From: Gammaproteobacteria bacterium
GTDB lineage: Bacteria; Pseudomonadota; Gammaproteobacteria; Pseudomonadales; JAUIET01
Direction of reading: 5' to 3'
Length of the DNA: 64,000 nucleotides
Assembly: GCA_030429735.1 (NCBI GenBank)
Contig: JAUIET010000003.1
Location: 1 to 64,000, forward strand
The notes below the pieces were generated by a model that was not told the DNA's origin, searched no databases, and worked only from the letters and a program-made list of their open reading frames with translations. The translations under genes and the position numbers were made by a program. Shown piece by piece: positions 51,746 to 62,316 of the stretch (the first letter of the stretch is position 1; every line of letters starts with the position of its first letter).

Positions 51746-53359
51746 TCACGAACTACCGGGCAATTGATAGGTCACAGGCGCGTCAGGCCCCAGTGGCCAG
51801 CCAAGGTACACCCAGGCAATCATCAACGCCACGCCGGAAACCAACAGCCAAATGGCGTACGGTATCATCATCGCGGTCAGACTACCCAAACCAAAATCAC
51901 TTTTCCAGCGCTGAGCAAACACCAGAATCAACGGGAAGTAGACCATCAAGGGCGTAATAATATTGGTCGCACTGTCGCCGACGCGATACGCAGCAGTCGC
52001 TCCTTCCGGACTGACGCCCAGGAGCATAAGCATGGGTACCAACACCGGTGCCATCAACGCCCACTTTGCGCTGGCTGAACCAATGAACAGGTTTAGCACG
52101 CCGGAAAACAGCACGATCAACCCAAGCACAATCGGCAAAGGCAAGCCCGTAGCTTGTATCGCTGCTGCACCGTGCACTGCTGAAATCAAACCGAGATTTG
52201 ACCAGTTAAACATGGCCACAAAATGCGCAGCGGCAAACGCCAGCACCAGATAATACCCCAGCGTTTTCATCGACTCGGCCATCATGTCCACCAGGTCGCG
52301 ATGATTTTTGATCGTCTTTGCCGCAGCGCCGTACGCCCAGCCACTGGCGAGAAAAAGTACAAAAAACGCGGCCACCAGACTTTTGTAAAACGGTCTGAAG
52401 GTTGTGTGTATGGAACAGCTGCCGGTCTCTATCGTACCGGGTGCACAGGCTTCCTCGTTGATCAATGGTGTATTGGGGCCGAGGGTCATCGCTGCCCACG
52501 CGGCAATCACCGCCAGTGCGGCCCAGCCTGCGCGACGCAAACCCAGACGTTGCGCATCCGTTAAAGGTTTGTTTTCACTGCCTTCGCCGTAGGCTTCAGC
52601 GTCTTCAGAGCTTGGCTGCCATTTACCCAGGCCTGGCTCAATGATCTTGTCTGTCACGTACCAGATGATCGGCAGATACAAGAAGGTCATCACAAAAATG
52701 AAATACGCGTTGCCGGCAATATTGCTGTTCCAGGTCGGGTCCAGCGCACTGGCTTGCACTGCTTCTTCCGTTATTCCGAACAATAACGCGTCAAGCTGAC
52801 CTGGGCTTATATTCGCCGAAAAACCGCCGGATACGCCGGCAAAGGCGGCGGCAATACCGGCCAGCGGATGGCGACCAGCTGCGGCAAACAACACGCCAGC
52901 CAACGGAATTAACACCACATAACCTGCATCGGCCGCATGATTGCCAACCATTGCAACCAATGCGACAACCGGTGTCAGTAGCGCTTTCGGTGAACTGCGC
53001 ACTGCAGCACTCATTGCCGCAGCGAAAAGCCCGCTACGCTCGGCAACACCGGCACCGAGCATAACAACTAACACATACCCCAATGGGTGAAAATGGGTAA
53101 AGGTTTTTGGCATATCAACCCACAGGCGTTGAATATTTTCGGCACTGAGCAAACTTGCTGCAAATATTTCCACCGAATTACCATTTGCGTCTATTTTCGT
53201 TGGATGCAGCGCAGACAGCTCAAAAAACTGAAATATCACCGAAATCACGATCAGCAAGAGAGTGAGGTACAAAAAAATAAACACCGGGTCTGGCAATCGA
53301 TTACCCGTTCGCTCTATCCAGCGCAGAAACGGATTCATTTGAGCCAAGTTGTTATTCAT
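51746..53359 (-). CDS. AbgT family (p-aminobenzoyl-glutamate) transporter
   Basis: Start at MNNNLAQMNPFLRWIERTGNRLPDPVFIFLYL; SAKWALMAPVLVPMLMLLGVSPE, GDSATNIITPLMVYFPLIL. Confidence 0.92.
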   Translation of the reverse strand: MNNNLAQMNPFLRWIERTGNRLPDPVFIFLYLTLLLIVISVIFQFFELSALHPTKIDANGNSVEIFAASLLSAENIQRLWVDMPKTFTHFHPLGYVLVVMLGAGVAERSGLFAAAMSAAVRSSPKALLTPVVALVAMVGNHAADAGYVVLIPLAGVLFAAAGRHPLAGIAAAFAGVSGGFSANISPGQLDALLFGITEEAVQASALDPTWNSNIAGNAYFIFVMTFLYLPIIWYVTDKIIEPGLGKWQPSSEDAEAYGEGSENKPLTDAQRLGLRRAGWAALAVIAAWAAMTLGPNTPLINEEACAPGTIETGSCSIHTTFRPFYKSLVAAFFVLFLASGWAYGAAAKTIKNHRDLVDMMAESMKTLGYYLVLAFAAAHFVAMFNWSNLGLISAVHGAAAIQATGLPLPIVLGLIVLFSGVLNLFIGSASAKWALMAPVLVPMLMLLGVSPEGATAAYRVGDSATNIITPLMVYFPLILVFAQRWKSDFGLGSLTAMMIPYAIWLLVSGVALMIAWVYLGWPLGPDAPVTYQLPGSS

Positions 53360-53464
53360 ATTGTCTCCGGAACAGCTTGAACCAGTGCCAATCACTTGTT
53401 GGCGATTAAGCTGTAATAGTTGTAGAAGAAGCACATCTCATGGAAAGGTATACTTATCCCCGCT

Positions 53465-55165
53465 ATGACAACATTAACATATTCAACTCGCAAATTTTAC
53501 GCATTTCTGACACGCATGTTTGCGTTGTTTTGGGTCACTTTTTACTGCGGTTCTGCGATCGCTGGCGATAAACCCAACATTTTGTTATTGATGGCAGAAG
53601 ACCTGAGCCCCAGAATAGGCGCGTTTGGCGATCCCGTTGCCCAAACGCCCCATATTGATGGCCTGGCCGAACGTGGCGTTCGTTTTACTAACGTTTTTAC
53701 TACTGCAGGAGTGTGTGCGCCCAGTCGAGCCGCGACCGTGATGGGCATGCATCAAATATCAATTGGCGCCCAGCACATGCGCAGCTCTGGAAAGGACTAT
53801 CACGCGGTACCTCCCGCCGAGGCAAAAGCGTTTCCTGAATTGCTGCGCAGACACGGTTACTACACACTCACCGATGGCAAGCTGGACTATCAATTCTCCA
53901 ACGCAATGGGCGGCGGACCATTCACCATTTGGGATACTCAGGGAAGAAAAGTTGGCATTGAAGACGCGCCGCTTAACAAACCGTTCTTCGCACAGCTCAA
54001 TTTTACAGTCACCCATGAGAGCGGTGTATTCCCGCCGCTAGGCAGCTGGCCAAACAGTATCACGCACTTCGTCATGCAGGTCGTGAGGTCAATATTGGGC
54101 TGGTCAATTCCAGAGGGCAAGGCGGTTGACCCTGAAGCCATTGTTCTGCCGCCCTACTACCCCGATACAGCCACCGTCAGGGCAGATATAGCACGCCACT
54201 ATCAGAATATCTCGGCCATGGACACGCAGGTAGGACAGATTCTGGAATACCTGCAACGCAGCGGCCTTGCTGACAATACGATTATTATCTGGACCAGTGA
54301 TCACGGCGACGGCTTACCACGTGCAAAGCGCGAACTTTACGACAGCGGCTTAAACGTGCCCATGGTGGTTTACTGGCCTGAGCAATTTCGACCGGAGCAT
54401 CTACGTCCGGGCTCAGTAGACTCTCGACTGCTTAGCTTTGTTGATCTTGCGCCCACAATTCTGTCACTGGCAGGCATCAGTGCGCCGGCCAATATGCACG
54501 GACAGGATATGTTCGACAGAACTTTACCCAATAGAAAATTCGTCTACGCATCGCGTGACCGGATTGACGAAGTACCCGACCGCCAGCGTGCGATTCGAAA
54601 CTCGACGTTCAAGCTGATTCGCAGTTACCGGCCTGAACAAATTGGCGGGCATGCTCTGGCCTTTCGCGACAATATACCAATGATGCGCGAAATGAGGGCT
54701 TTATTTGAAGAAGGCAGTCTGAACAGCGCGCAGCGACGCTGGTTTGAGGCACCAGGGGAGCTGCGTTTGTTCAACACGCAAAGCGACCCACACGAATTAA
54801 ACAACCTAGCCGATAACCCTGAGTACCAGCGCGTACTCAATGAGCTGAACAGCGAGCTGGACCTGTGGCTTGATCGCGTGGGTGACTGGAGTGATGATAG
54901 CGAGCAGGACATGATTGCGCGTTTCCAGCCTAACGGCAAGCAGCAAGTCACGCCCGTGCCAACGGTTCGTATTGGATCGGGTCGGGTTATCATACAATCC
55001 AGAGAACGACATGCATCACTGGGCTACCAGTTAAACGAGGGCGATTGGCAATTGTATAGCGGGCCTATACCGGCCAAGTCAGGCGACCTGGTCACGGCCA
55101 AGGCAGTACGCTATGGCTGGGTTGAAAGCGAGCCCATCAGTGTCACGATAGGCAACTTACATTAA
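53465..55165 (+). CDS. type I sulfatase (heparan/N-sulfoglucosamine sulfohydrolase-like)
   Basis: KPNILLLMAEDLSPRIGAFGDPVAQTPHIDGLAERGVRF; CAPSRAATVMG formylglycine motif; IWTSDHGDGLPRAKRELYDSG. Confidence 0.9.
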   Translation: MTTLTYSTRKFYAFLTRMFALFWVTFYCGSAIAGDKPNILLLMAEDLSPRIGAFGDPVAQTPHIDGLAERGVRFTNVFTTAGVCAPSRAATVMGMHQISIGAQHMRSSGKDYHAVPPAEAKAFPELLRRHGYYTLTDGKLDYQFSNAMGGGPFTIWDTQGRKVGIEDAPLNKPFFAQLNFTVTHESGVFPPLGSWPNSITHFVMQVVRSILGWSIPEGKAVDPEAIVLPPYYPDTATVRADIARHYQNISAMDTQVGQILEYLQRSGLADNTIIIWTSDHGDGLPRAKRELYDSGLNVPMVVYWPEQFRPEHLRPGSVDSRLLSFVDLAPTILSLAGISAPANMHGQDMFDRTLPNRKFVYASRDRIDEVPDRQRAIRNSTFKLIRSYRPEQIGGHALAFRDNIPMMREMRALFEEGSLNSAQRRWFEAPGELRLFNTQSDPHELNNLADNPEYQRVLNELNSELDLWLDRVGDWSDDSEQDMIARFQPNGKQQVTPVPTVRIGSGRVIIQSRERHASLGYQLNEGDWQLYSGPIPAKSGDLVTAKAVRYGWVESEPISVTIGNLH

Positions 55166-55177
55166 CAGGCGGCAATC

Positions 55178-56158
55178 GTGCAGTGCTGGCAAATAAACGA
55201 GTACGGTGAACCGCGCGACGCGCTAAAACTGGCAGATAAAGCGGTGCCAGTACCAGGAGAGGGTGAGCTGTTACTTGAAGTCAAGGTTGCTGCTCTTGGC
55301 CTGCCAGATGTACTGATGTGCCGCAATAACTATTTATTCTCACCGCAGCTGCCGTTTACACCCGGACAAGAAGTCGTCGGTACGGTGCTGGCCACGGGAG
55401 AAAACTGCACAACGTCGGTTGGCAGTCGAGTGATGGCTGTGACGGCTTTCTACAATGGTCATGGCGGCCTGGCTGAGCAAGCCATTGCAATTGACGCATC
55501 CGCCTTTGCCGTACCCGCGACCATGCAGGATGCAGAGGCTGCCGGCTTTACCATACCCTATCACACTGCCTATGTGGGCCTGGTCACCAGGGCGAAATTA
55601 AATCCCGACGAAACGGTGCTCGTGCATGGTGCAGCGGGTGGCAGCGGTATTGCAGCTGTACAGCTCGCGCACGCCCTGGGAGCAAGGGTAATTGCCTGCG
55701 CGAGCAGCGATGAGAAACTGCAACTGTGTAAGCAATCAGGCGCTGATCTACTGATCAATCACCGTAAACAGACTGTTCGAGATGCGGTGATGGAATACAC
55801 TAACGATATTGGCGTGGATATTGTGTATGACCCGGTTGGCGGGGAAACGTTTACTGACTCGCTGCACTACGTCGCCAGCGAAGGGCGTGTGCTTGCGGTA
55901 GGGCTTGCGAGCGGTGAGTGGGGGCAGGCATCAACCGGTTTGGCGGTGATCAAGAATTGCAGTGTGATGGGCGTGTATGTTGGCGCTTATGGACCAGACC
56001 ACATGTCGGCCGCTCACGCGCACTTAATGGCCTTGTATGGCGAAGGCAAGATTGCACCGGCAGTGGATCAATGCATTCCGTTTTCTGATGTTGCACGCGG
56101 TTTACAACGTCTCGCCGATCGACAAGTAAGAGGCAAATTAGTGGTGCAAATTGCTTAG
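55178..56158 (+). CDS. NADPH:quinone oxidoreductase family (MDR superfamily)
   Basis: 326 aa; VLVHGAAGGSGIAAVQLAHALGARVIACASSDEKL; DIVYDPVGGETF. Confidence 0.9.
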   Translation: MQCWQINEYGEPRDALKLADKAVPVPGEGELLLEVKVAALGLPDVLMCRNNYLFSPQLPFTPGQEVVGTVLATGENCTTSVGSRVMAVTAFYNGHGGLAEQAIAIDASAFAVPATMQDAEAAGFTIPYHTAYVGLVTRAKLNPDETVLVHGAAGGSGIAAVQLAHALGARVIACASSDEKLQLCKQSGADLLINHRKQTVRDAVMEYTNDIGVDIVYDPVGGETFTDSLHYVASEGRVLAVGLASGEWGQASTGLAVIKNCSVMGVYVGAYGPDHMSAAHAHLMALYGEGKIAPAVDQCIPFSDVARGLQRLADRQVRGKLVVQIA

Positions 56159-56179
56159 CTTGGTCGTTTCTGGATTGCG

Positions 56180-57916
56180 CTACTCCAGTCGCGCTTCAAC
56201 GGCATCAAGAAAACCGAACATATCTACCACGTTTTCCTTATCGGGCTCACTGGTTTTTCCTTTAATATCGCCGGTGATAGTGCCATCGGCCACGGTTTCT
56301 ATCAAAGCGTCTTTGAGTTTGCTGGCATAGTCCAGCAATGCTGCATTGTCTTCGCGCTCACCGAGTGTTGCCAATGCATTCGCCAGCGCGTAAAGAAGTG
56401 CTGACGAATTGAACAGCGCCACCTCTCCATCTGACTCCAGATATTTTAAGTACAAATCATGCGCTGTGCCGTGCGGTGCTTCGTACAACATGGTGCCGTC
56501 CTTGCTTTCAATAATAGAACTGGCAGTGGCCAGGCTGCCACCCAAGGCCGCCGAGATATCAGAGAAAATATCCCCATCCAGGTTTTGAGCTGGGTACGAA
56601 CCGTTGCGCGGTGGGTCGGTAATCAATTTCTTCAATTGGCTGGACGGGCGCATGATCATGAACGAAGGGGGCGGCGTGTCTTGCTTGGCAAGTTCTCGGC
56701 GCACCTGTGTGATCACGGCGCTGAATACTTCATCGTATTCCATGTATTCACGCTTCAAGCCAAAGTACACCTCCTTGTTGTTTCTGGAGGCATCACTGAA
56801 CACCTGGCGAACCCAATCTATGATCGCTTCGCGGTCATTGGACATGAGCAGCACAGGGTCATTCCTGTTGACACGGCGGGCGTGCTTTTCATCGCCATCA
56901 ACAATGACTTTTAAAATACCGTCCTCGCTCATGGGTGCGTTGTAACTGCCGTACTGATCTCCGCCACCGGCACTCATGCGTGAAATAGAAACCCGCGTCT
57001 TACGTTCTGACAAACCGTAGCGCTTCAGTTCTTCAACCAGCTTGTACAGCTTGCGACCCGTGGTATTGTCTGGCACGCCCCACAAAGCACGTTCAGGGGG
57101 GTTGGCAACAATTCGCGCAGCCTGGGCATCAATCAACTCATAGTGATACTCTAACCCCAGCTCCGCAAACTTTTGCCGGTAGTCCGCTTCGAAAATTGCT
57201 TCGATAGCTTCGCGCATAACGCCGTCATATCCGGGAATCACGGTGTCTTTAAGCCCCAGATAGGTATCGCGTTTTTCATCGACTGCCCGGGTAAAGAAGC
57301 TATGCGCCCACTGTTTTACCTTATCGATATCGTTCGTAGCGAGCAACCAGGGATCGCCTTTGTTGATAAAACGGCGATGCAACTCCTGCGGTTCGCCGCT
57401 GCTGCCCACAAACATCAGCTTGAGCACGCCGGTATCGCTCGCGAGCATATTGTGGCTGTGCTTGATACCGCCTGTTTCCATGGTATCAACCACAATATCG
57501 CGGTCCTTCCAACCGGGCCTTCTCAGCTCAAGGTTTCGAAACGGGATGTCTTCCCGAATGATATTGCCGCCAATACCCTTGCGTATAGCACCATTAGGTG
57601 ATTTGGTTGCCAGGCGGTGTAATTTGCTTTCATCAATATGCGGGTGCTTGGCCAGCAAATCATCCAACTGCTGCCGATTGACCGTCATGCCCGCATTTTT
57701 GATGCCAACGCCATACTCTTTCAAGGCATTGATAGCATCAAGCACCGCCTCACCATTGCTCAGCAAGCGATTCTCTGCGGTCAGATCGATCTCTACCAAT
57801 GCGATATCGAGTCGGCTGGTGACAAATTGCTGCAGAATCCGCTCAAAAGCGACTTGCGCCATCTCATCGCCATGCAGAACCACCAAAGGGTTTTCTACGG
57901 CTAATTTCTTACTCAT
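56180..57916 (-). CDS. isocitrate/isopropylmalate dehydrogenase family protein (NADP-IDH-like) with internal duplication
   Basis: 578 aa; NPLVVLHGDEMAQVAFERIL, NLDGDIFSDISAALGGSLATASSI, LYEAPHGTAHDLYLKYL. Residues ~154-240 resemble ~324-404. Confidence 0.85.
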   Translation of the reverse strand: MSKKLAVENPLVVLHGDEMAQVAFERILQQFVTSRLDIALVEIDLTAENRLLSNGEAVLDAINALKEYGVGIKNAGMTVNRQQLDDLLAKHPHIDESKLHRLATKSPNGAIRKGIGGNIIREDIPFRNLELRRPGWKDRDIVVDTMETGGIKHSHNMLASDTGVLKLMFVGSSGEPQELHRRFINKGDPWLLATNDIDKVKQWAHSFFTRAVDEKRDTYLGLKDTVIPGYDGVMREAIEAIFEADYRQKFAELGLEYHYELIDAQAARIVANPPERALWGVPDNTTGRKLYKLVEELKRYGLSERKTRVSISRMSAGGGDQYGSYNAPMSEDGILKVIVDGDEKHARRVNRNDPVLLMSNDREAIIDWVRQVFSDASRNNKEVYFGLKREYMEYDEVFSAVITQVRRELAKQDTPPPSFMIMRPSSQLKKLITDPPRNGSYPAQNLDGDIFSDISAALGGSLATASSIIESKDGTMLYEAPHGTAHDLYLKYLESDGEVALFNSSALLYALANALATLGEREDNAALLDYASKLKDALIETVADGTITGDIKGKTSEPDKENVVDMFGFLDAVEARLE

Positions 57917-58019
57917 ATCGCGCCTTTGTCCTTGTCACTCATTGCACGCAGAATAGATAGCCCACAGATTGAATGCAAGTTATAGTCTTGGCCTGATTTG
58001 TTACACCAAGGGGGCCACA

Positions 58020-58418
58020 ATGCCTGCCAAGATAATCCTATGGTTTTCCGCTGTTATGCTCGGTCTTTACGGCCTTGCCTGTTTTTTTGATGCCAGTTTG
58101 GCGGCCGGTTATGCAGGTCTGGCGATCACAAATACTGATGCCAGAATTGAGATGATCTCAATGTACGGTGGCGTGCAGATCGCTGTTGCCTTGTACTGTT
58201 TATTCGGCGTCATGAGGCCTGCGCACTACCAGCAATCGGCATTGTTATTGCTGGTGCTGGTGTTTGGTGGGCTGGTCATGGGCCGCAGTTATGGCCTGTT
58301 AACAGGTAGCGACGGCGCTACACTGTACACCTATGGCGCACTCGGCTATGAGGTTTTTTCACTGCTGTTCGCATTGTTTGCCATGAGTCGGCAAAGCCCG
58401 CCACATAGCGCGGAATAA
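58020..58418 (+). CDS. DUF4345-like small membrane protein
   Basis: ATG 58020; four hydrophobic helices, RIEMISMYGGVQIAVALYCLFGVMRP. Confidence 0.65.
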   Translation: MPAKIILWFSAVMLGLYGLACFFDASLAAGYAGLAITNTDARIEMISMYGGVQIAVALYCLFGVMRPAHYQQSALLLLVLVFGGLVMGRSYGLLTGSDGATLYTYGALGYEVFSLLFALFAMSRQSPPHSAE

Positions 58419-58435
58419 CGCAGCTTAGAGAGTGT

Positions 58436-59626
58436 TCAGGCCTCGCTGAACACCGACTCGCTATTGAGCCCCTGCTTTTCCAGAATCCCGCGCAGACGCT
58501 TGAGCGCTTCTACCTGAATTTGACGAACCCGCTCACGGGTCAGGCCAATTTCATGACCCACCATCTCCAGGGTGCTGGGTTCATGGCCAAGCAAGCCGAA
58601 GCGTCTGGCGATTACTTCACGCTGCTTTTCAGACAATTCCAGCAACCAGGCACTGATGCTGGCGCGCATATCGCTGTCTTGAAGTAAGGTTTGCGGGTCA
58701 GATACTTTTTGGTCCGCAATAGTATCCAGCACTGTTTTATCGGAATCGGCACTGAGTGGTGTATCCACTGACGTTACGCGCTCATTCAGTTTGAGCATCT
58801 TCTTAACGTCATCAATGGGCTTGTCCAGTAGCTCGGCAATTTCTTCCGCACTGGGCTCATGGTCAAGTTTCTGAGCCAGTTCGCGCGCAGCACGCAGATA
58901 CACGTTCAGCTCTTTAACCACGTGTATTGGCAGGCGAATGGTTCGAGTCTGGTTCATGATGGCGCGTTCGATGGTTTGTCGAATCCACCAGGTGGCATAC
59001 GTTGAGAAGCGGAAGCCACGCTCCGGATCAAACTTCTCTACGGCTCGAATCAAACCCAGATTGCCCTCTTCAATAAGATCGAGCAAAGACAGGCCTCGAT
59101 TCAGATAACGTCTGGCGATCTTGACCACCAACCGCAGATTACTTTCAATCATGCGCTTGCGCCCGGCGTCTTCGCCGCGTTGCGCCATGCGCGCAAAATG
59201 CACTTCCTCTTCCGCTGATAACAGCGGGGAAAAACCAATCTCACTCAGATACAGCTGAGTGGCGTCGAAATTTCCACTGACATCTTCTTCCCGTTCTTCA
59301 CGAATCTCACGAACCGGGTCAGTATTGATTTTTTTGCCCGCCTTGGCCTTGGCCTTGGTTTTACTAACCTTTGCGCCTTTTGCTGAAGCCTCTTCTGTTT
59401 GAACTTTACGCGGACGACCACGTTTTGGCTTGGCGTTTTCTACGGGTTCTTGTATTTCCAATGTTTCGGTCACTTGTTCGTCATTTTGAGCGGTGGCGGG
59501 TGCGGCCGTTTTGGCCGGTTTCCTGGGACGTCCTTTTTGCTGTTTAGAACCACCTGATTCAGGTAGAGCATTTTCGTTCCCAGCTTGCATAACAACACCT
59601 TCTTTTGTCAGTTTCATACTTTTCAC
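58436..59626 (-). CDS. rpoS: RNA polymerase sigma factor RpoS with extended basic N-terminus
   Basis: [26 protein letters not shown], sigma70 regions 2-4, adjacent to nlpD; start may be ATG 59590 (MQAGNENAL). Confidence 0.94.
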   Translation of the reverse strand: MKSMKLTKEGVVMQAGNENALPESGGSKQQKGRPRKPAKTAAPATAQNDEQVTETLEIQEPVENAKPKRGRPRKVQTEEASAKGAKVSKTKAKAKAGKKINTDPVREIREEREEDVSGNFDATQLYLSEIGFSPLLSAEEEVHFARMAQRGEDAGRKRMIESNLRLVVKIARRYLNRGLSLLDLIEEGNLGLIRAVEKFDPERGFRFSTYATWWIRQTIERAIMNQTRTIRLPIHVVKELNVYLRAARELAQKLDHEPSAEEIAELLDKPIDDVKKMLKLNERVTSVDTPLSADSDKTVLDTIADQKVSDPQTLLQDSDMRASISAWLLELSEKQREVIARRFGLLGHEPSTLEMVGHEIGLTRERVRQIQVEALKRLRGILEKQGLNSESVFSEA

Positions 59627-59776
59627 AAATAAGGGTCGCTAAAGTATAGACGCTGATTTGTGAGCCTGTTCAACAATTCATTGCAAAATTGTTGACGTTT
59701 ATTTTCGTTGTGCTGGCGTGTTCTGTGCATAAAGCCTCCGCACAGACACTCCCTGATACGCTGCAGTTAATTTGGT

Positions 59777-60532
59777 TCATCCTCGCTTTGGTAAAAAACT
59801 CAAAGGATTAACCGGCTTTCCTGACTTGCGTATTTCAAAGTGCAGCTTCGCCTGGCGAGCGACACCACTCTTACCTATTTCGGCAATCTTCTGTCCTTCT
59901 TTAACGTGCTCGCCTTCTTTGACCAGCAGGCGACTGTTATAGGCATACGCGCTAAGATAGTCAGCATTGTGTTTAACAATCAGCAAATTTCCATACCCGC
60001 GTATACCATTCCCTGCGTACACTACTTTCCCTGCCCTGGTTGAGTACACTGCTTGACCAAGCACGCCCTCAATGTCGATCCCTTTGCTCGCAAGCTGTCC
60101 GCCTGAATTTTGACCAAACCGGCTAAGCACTCGCCCATTGGTGGGCCAATGCCAGGCAGCGCTTGCAAGCGACGACGGCGGCACAACCGACCTGGGTCGC
60201 GCGGTTGGCCTAATGGGCGCAGCCGCCTTCGCCGTTCTCGCGGTAATCAGTTGCAGGCGCTCACCAGCGTGAATCACATACGGCGCTGGAATGTCATTTA
60301 CTTTGGCAAGCCGTTTGAAGTCTTGCCCGTACATCCAGGCAATTGAATACAAGGTCTCGCCACGACGCACCGTGTGTTTTCCTGATGCCGGCATAGCCTG
60401 TCGAGCAAGCTTAGTTCGGCTGCTCGATACCGAGTCGCGTTCAACAACTGGTATAGCACTGCCGCTACACGCCGTTACGAACACACACAGTACGAGACAA
60501 AAAAGCCGCGTTGTGGATTGCCATGCCCACAT
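59777..60532 (-). CDS. nlpD: NlpD-like lipoprotein (LysM + M23 peptidase domain)
   Basis: Lipobox VTAC, LysM HTVRRGETLYSIAWMYGQDFKRLAKVNDI, M23-like GIDIEGVLGQAVYSTRAGKVVYAGNGIRGYGNLLIVKHN. Confidence 0.93.
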   Translation of the reverse strand: MWAWQSTTRLFCLVLCVFVTACSGSAIPVVERDSVSSSRTKLARQAMPASGKHTVRRGETLYSIAWMYGQDFKRLAKVNDIPAPYVIHAGERLQLITARTAKAAAPIRPTARPRSVVPPSSLASAAWHWPTNGRVLSRFGQNSGGQLASKGIDIEGVLGQAVYSTRAGKVVYAGNGIRGYGNLLIVKHNADYLSAYAYNSRLLVKEGEHVKEGQKIAEIGKSGVARQAKLHFEIRKSGKPVNPLSFLPKRG

Positions 60533-60670
60533 TATTACTCATTCCGAAATGCCGAGTACCATGCTGCAATCAAATCGATATCAGCGCAAGCCGAAACGCG
60601 ATAATGTATTAAGAAATGGTCTTATGTCACTGTTTTAGAAGATAATTGTTCGGGAATTTTAGAACAGACA

Positions 60671-61588
60671 TTAAGAATCAGGCGATTGCTCACTCGGACC
60701 CAGCCGCGACATCAGATACACCAACACCACGCCTAGCACCATCAGCAACACTACGGTTATCGTGTATGGGTCCTGGCCCGTTAACTGCGCAAACTCGGCT
60801 GGCATCAGATTCTCTGTGCGCAATGCCACCACTCGGCCGTCGGATTTTTCGAAGCTTTCCACCGCATGCTGCCATGGCCATACCATTGCCAGAGAGCCTG
60901 CAAGAAAACCTGTTAGCAAAGCCAGTACCGGAGCTCGAAATCGATTGATCAGGTAAGACAACACATGAGAAAAGCCAAGTAAGCCAAGCAGGCAACCCGA
61001 TGCGAAGGTAACTATAAATACAAGATCAAACGACTTCAGGGCGTTGATTACCGTAGGGTACATACCAATGATTAGCAAAATGAAGCTGCCTGATATGCCG
61101 GGCAGAATCATCGCGCAGATTGCAATCGCGCCGCTGAAAAAAATGGTCGCGGTGGTAGGCTCTATGTCACTGGGCCTAATATTGCCAATGAATACAGCCA
61201 CAACAATGCCAAGCAACAGAAATACACTCTCCTGCCAGCGCCAGCGAACCTGGGTGCCAAGATAAACACAGGACGCAAGAATCAGCCCAAAGAAAAACCC
61301 CCACACACAACTGGGGTAGTTTTCCAGCAGCCAGCTGATTATTCGCGCCAAAGACAGAATACTGATTGCTATTCCAGAGCCAAGCACAGCCAGAAACGTA
61401 CCATCAATGTGAGCCCAGGCGGCGCCGATGCCCTCCTTGAGCAATACGGCTATCGCTGAGGGTACGGATTTGATGGCGTGCAACAGGCGAAAATAAATTC
61501 CGCTAATAAACGCTATTGTACCGCCGGATACGCCAGGCACAACGTCGGCTGCACCCATAGCCGCGCCGGTCAAAAATAATCGCAACAT
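60671..61588 (-). CDS. DUF368 membrane protein (PopT-type polyprenyl-phosphate transporter family)
   Basis: 305 aa; GAAMGAADVVPGVSGGTIAFISGIY, ICAMILPGISGSFILLIIGMY. Confidence 0.9.
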   Translation of the reverse strand: MLRLFLTGAAMGAADVVPGVSGGTIAFISGIYFRLLHAIKSVPSAIAVLLKEGIGAAWAHIDGTFLAVLGSGIAISILSLARIISWLLENYPSCVWGFFFGLILASCVYLGTQVRWRWQESVFLLLGIVVAVFIGNIRPSDIEPTTATIFFSGAIAICAMILPGISGSFILLIIGMYPTVINALKSFDLVFIVTFASGCLLGLLGFSHVLSYLINRFRAPVLALLTGFLAGSLAMVWPWQHAVESFEKSDGRVVALRTENLMPAEFAQLTGQDPYTITVVLLMVLGVVLVYLMSRLGPSEQSPDS

Positions 61589-61598
61589 TGCTCAATCC

Positions 61599-62258
61599 TC
61601 AACAGACGCCTGCTTTCAACGGTACAAATCGCACCGGCTCAATACTGTTTACCTGCCAGCCTTGCTCGGTGCGCGTTACTACCTGCAGCTCTTGCTGTGA
61701 CTCTCCAACAGGTGTCACTAGCCGGCCGCCAACTCGCAGCTGTTCGTAAAAGGCCTGCGGAATACTCGCTGGCGCCGCGGTGGAGATAATGACATCAAAC
61801 GGAGACTGGCTTGGCCATCCGGCAAAGCCATCCGCATAGCGTAACTGCACATTGCGAAGCTGCATAAGATTTAGACGACGACGTGCTTTTTCCTGCAGCG
61901 GCCGTATACGCTCTACGCTGTATACTTTCGACACAAGTTGAGCGAGTACAGCCGTCTGGTAGCCGGAACCCGTACCTATCTCAAGCACCTTCTCGGCACT
62001 GCCATGCGCCAACACAAGCTCGGTCATACGCGCAACGATATAGGGCTGCGAGAGGGTTTGCTCAAAGCCTATTGGCAAGGCGCAGTCTTCATAGGCTCTG
62101 TGCGCCAGGGCCTCATCTAGAAATATATGCCTGGGTGTAACCCGCAAGGTATCCAGAACTTTCTCATTACTTATGCCCTGCTCACGCAAACGCTGAATCA
62201 GCCTTTCGCGCGTGCGCTCAGACGTCATCCCGATTCCTTTGAGGTTAATGCTATTCAC
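61599..62258 (-). CDS. pcm: protein-L-isoaspartate O-methyltransferase
   Basis: [39 protein letters not shown]. Confidence 0.95.
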   Translation of the reverse strand: MNSINLKGIGMTSERTRERLIQRLREQGISNEKVLDTLRVTPRHIFLDEALAHRAYEDCALPIGFEQTLSQPYIVARMTELVLAHGSAEKVLEIGTGSGYQTAVLAQLVSKVYSVERIRPLQEKARRRLNLMQLRNVQLRYADGFAGWPSQSPFDVIISTAAPASIPQAFYEQLRVGGRLVTPVGESQQELQVVTRTEQGWQVNSIEPVRFVPLKAGVC

Positions 62259-62316
62259 TCAGCCACGGGCTCCTGTTGTTCTTTGCCGCAGCATTATACG
62301 CAGCAACAGCTTATTG

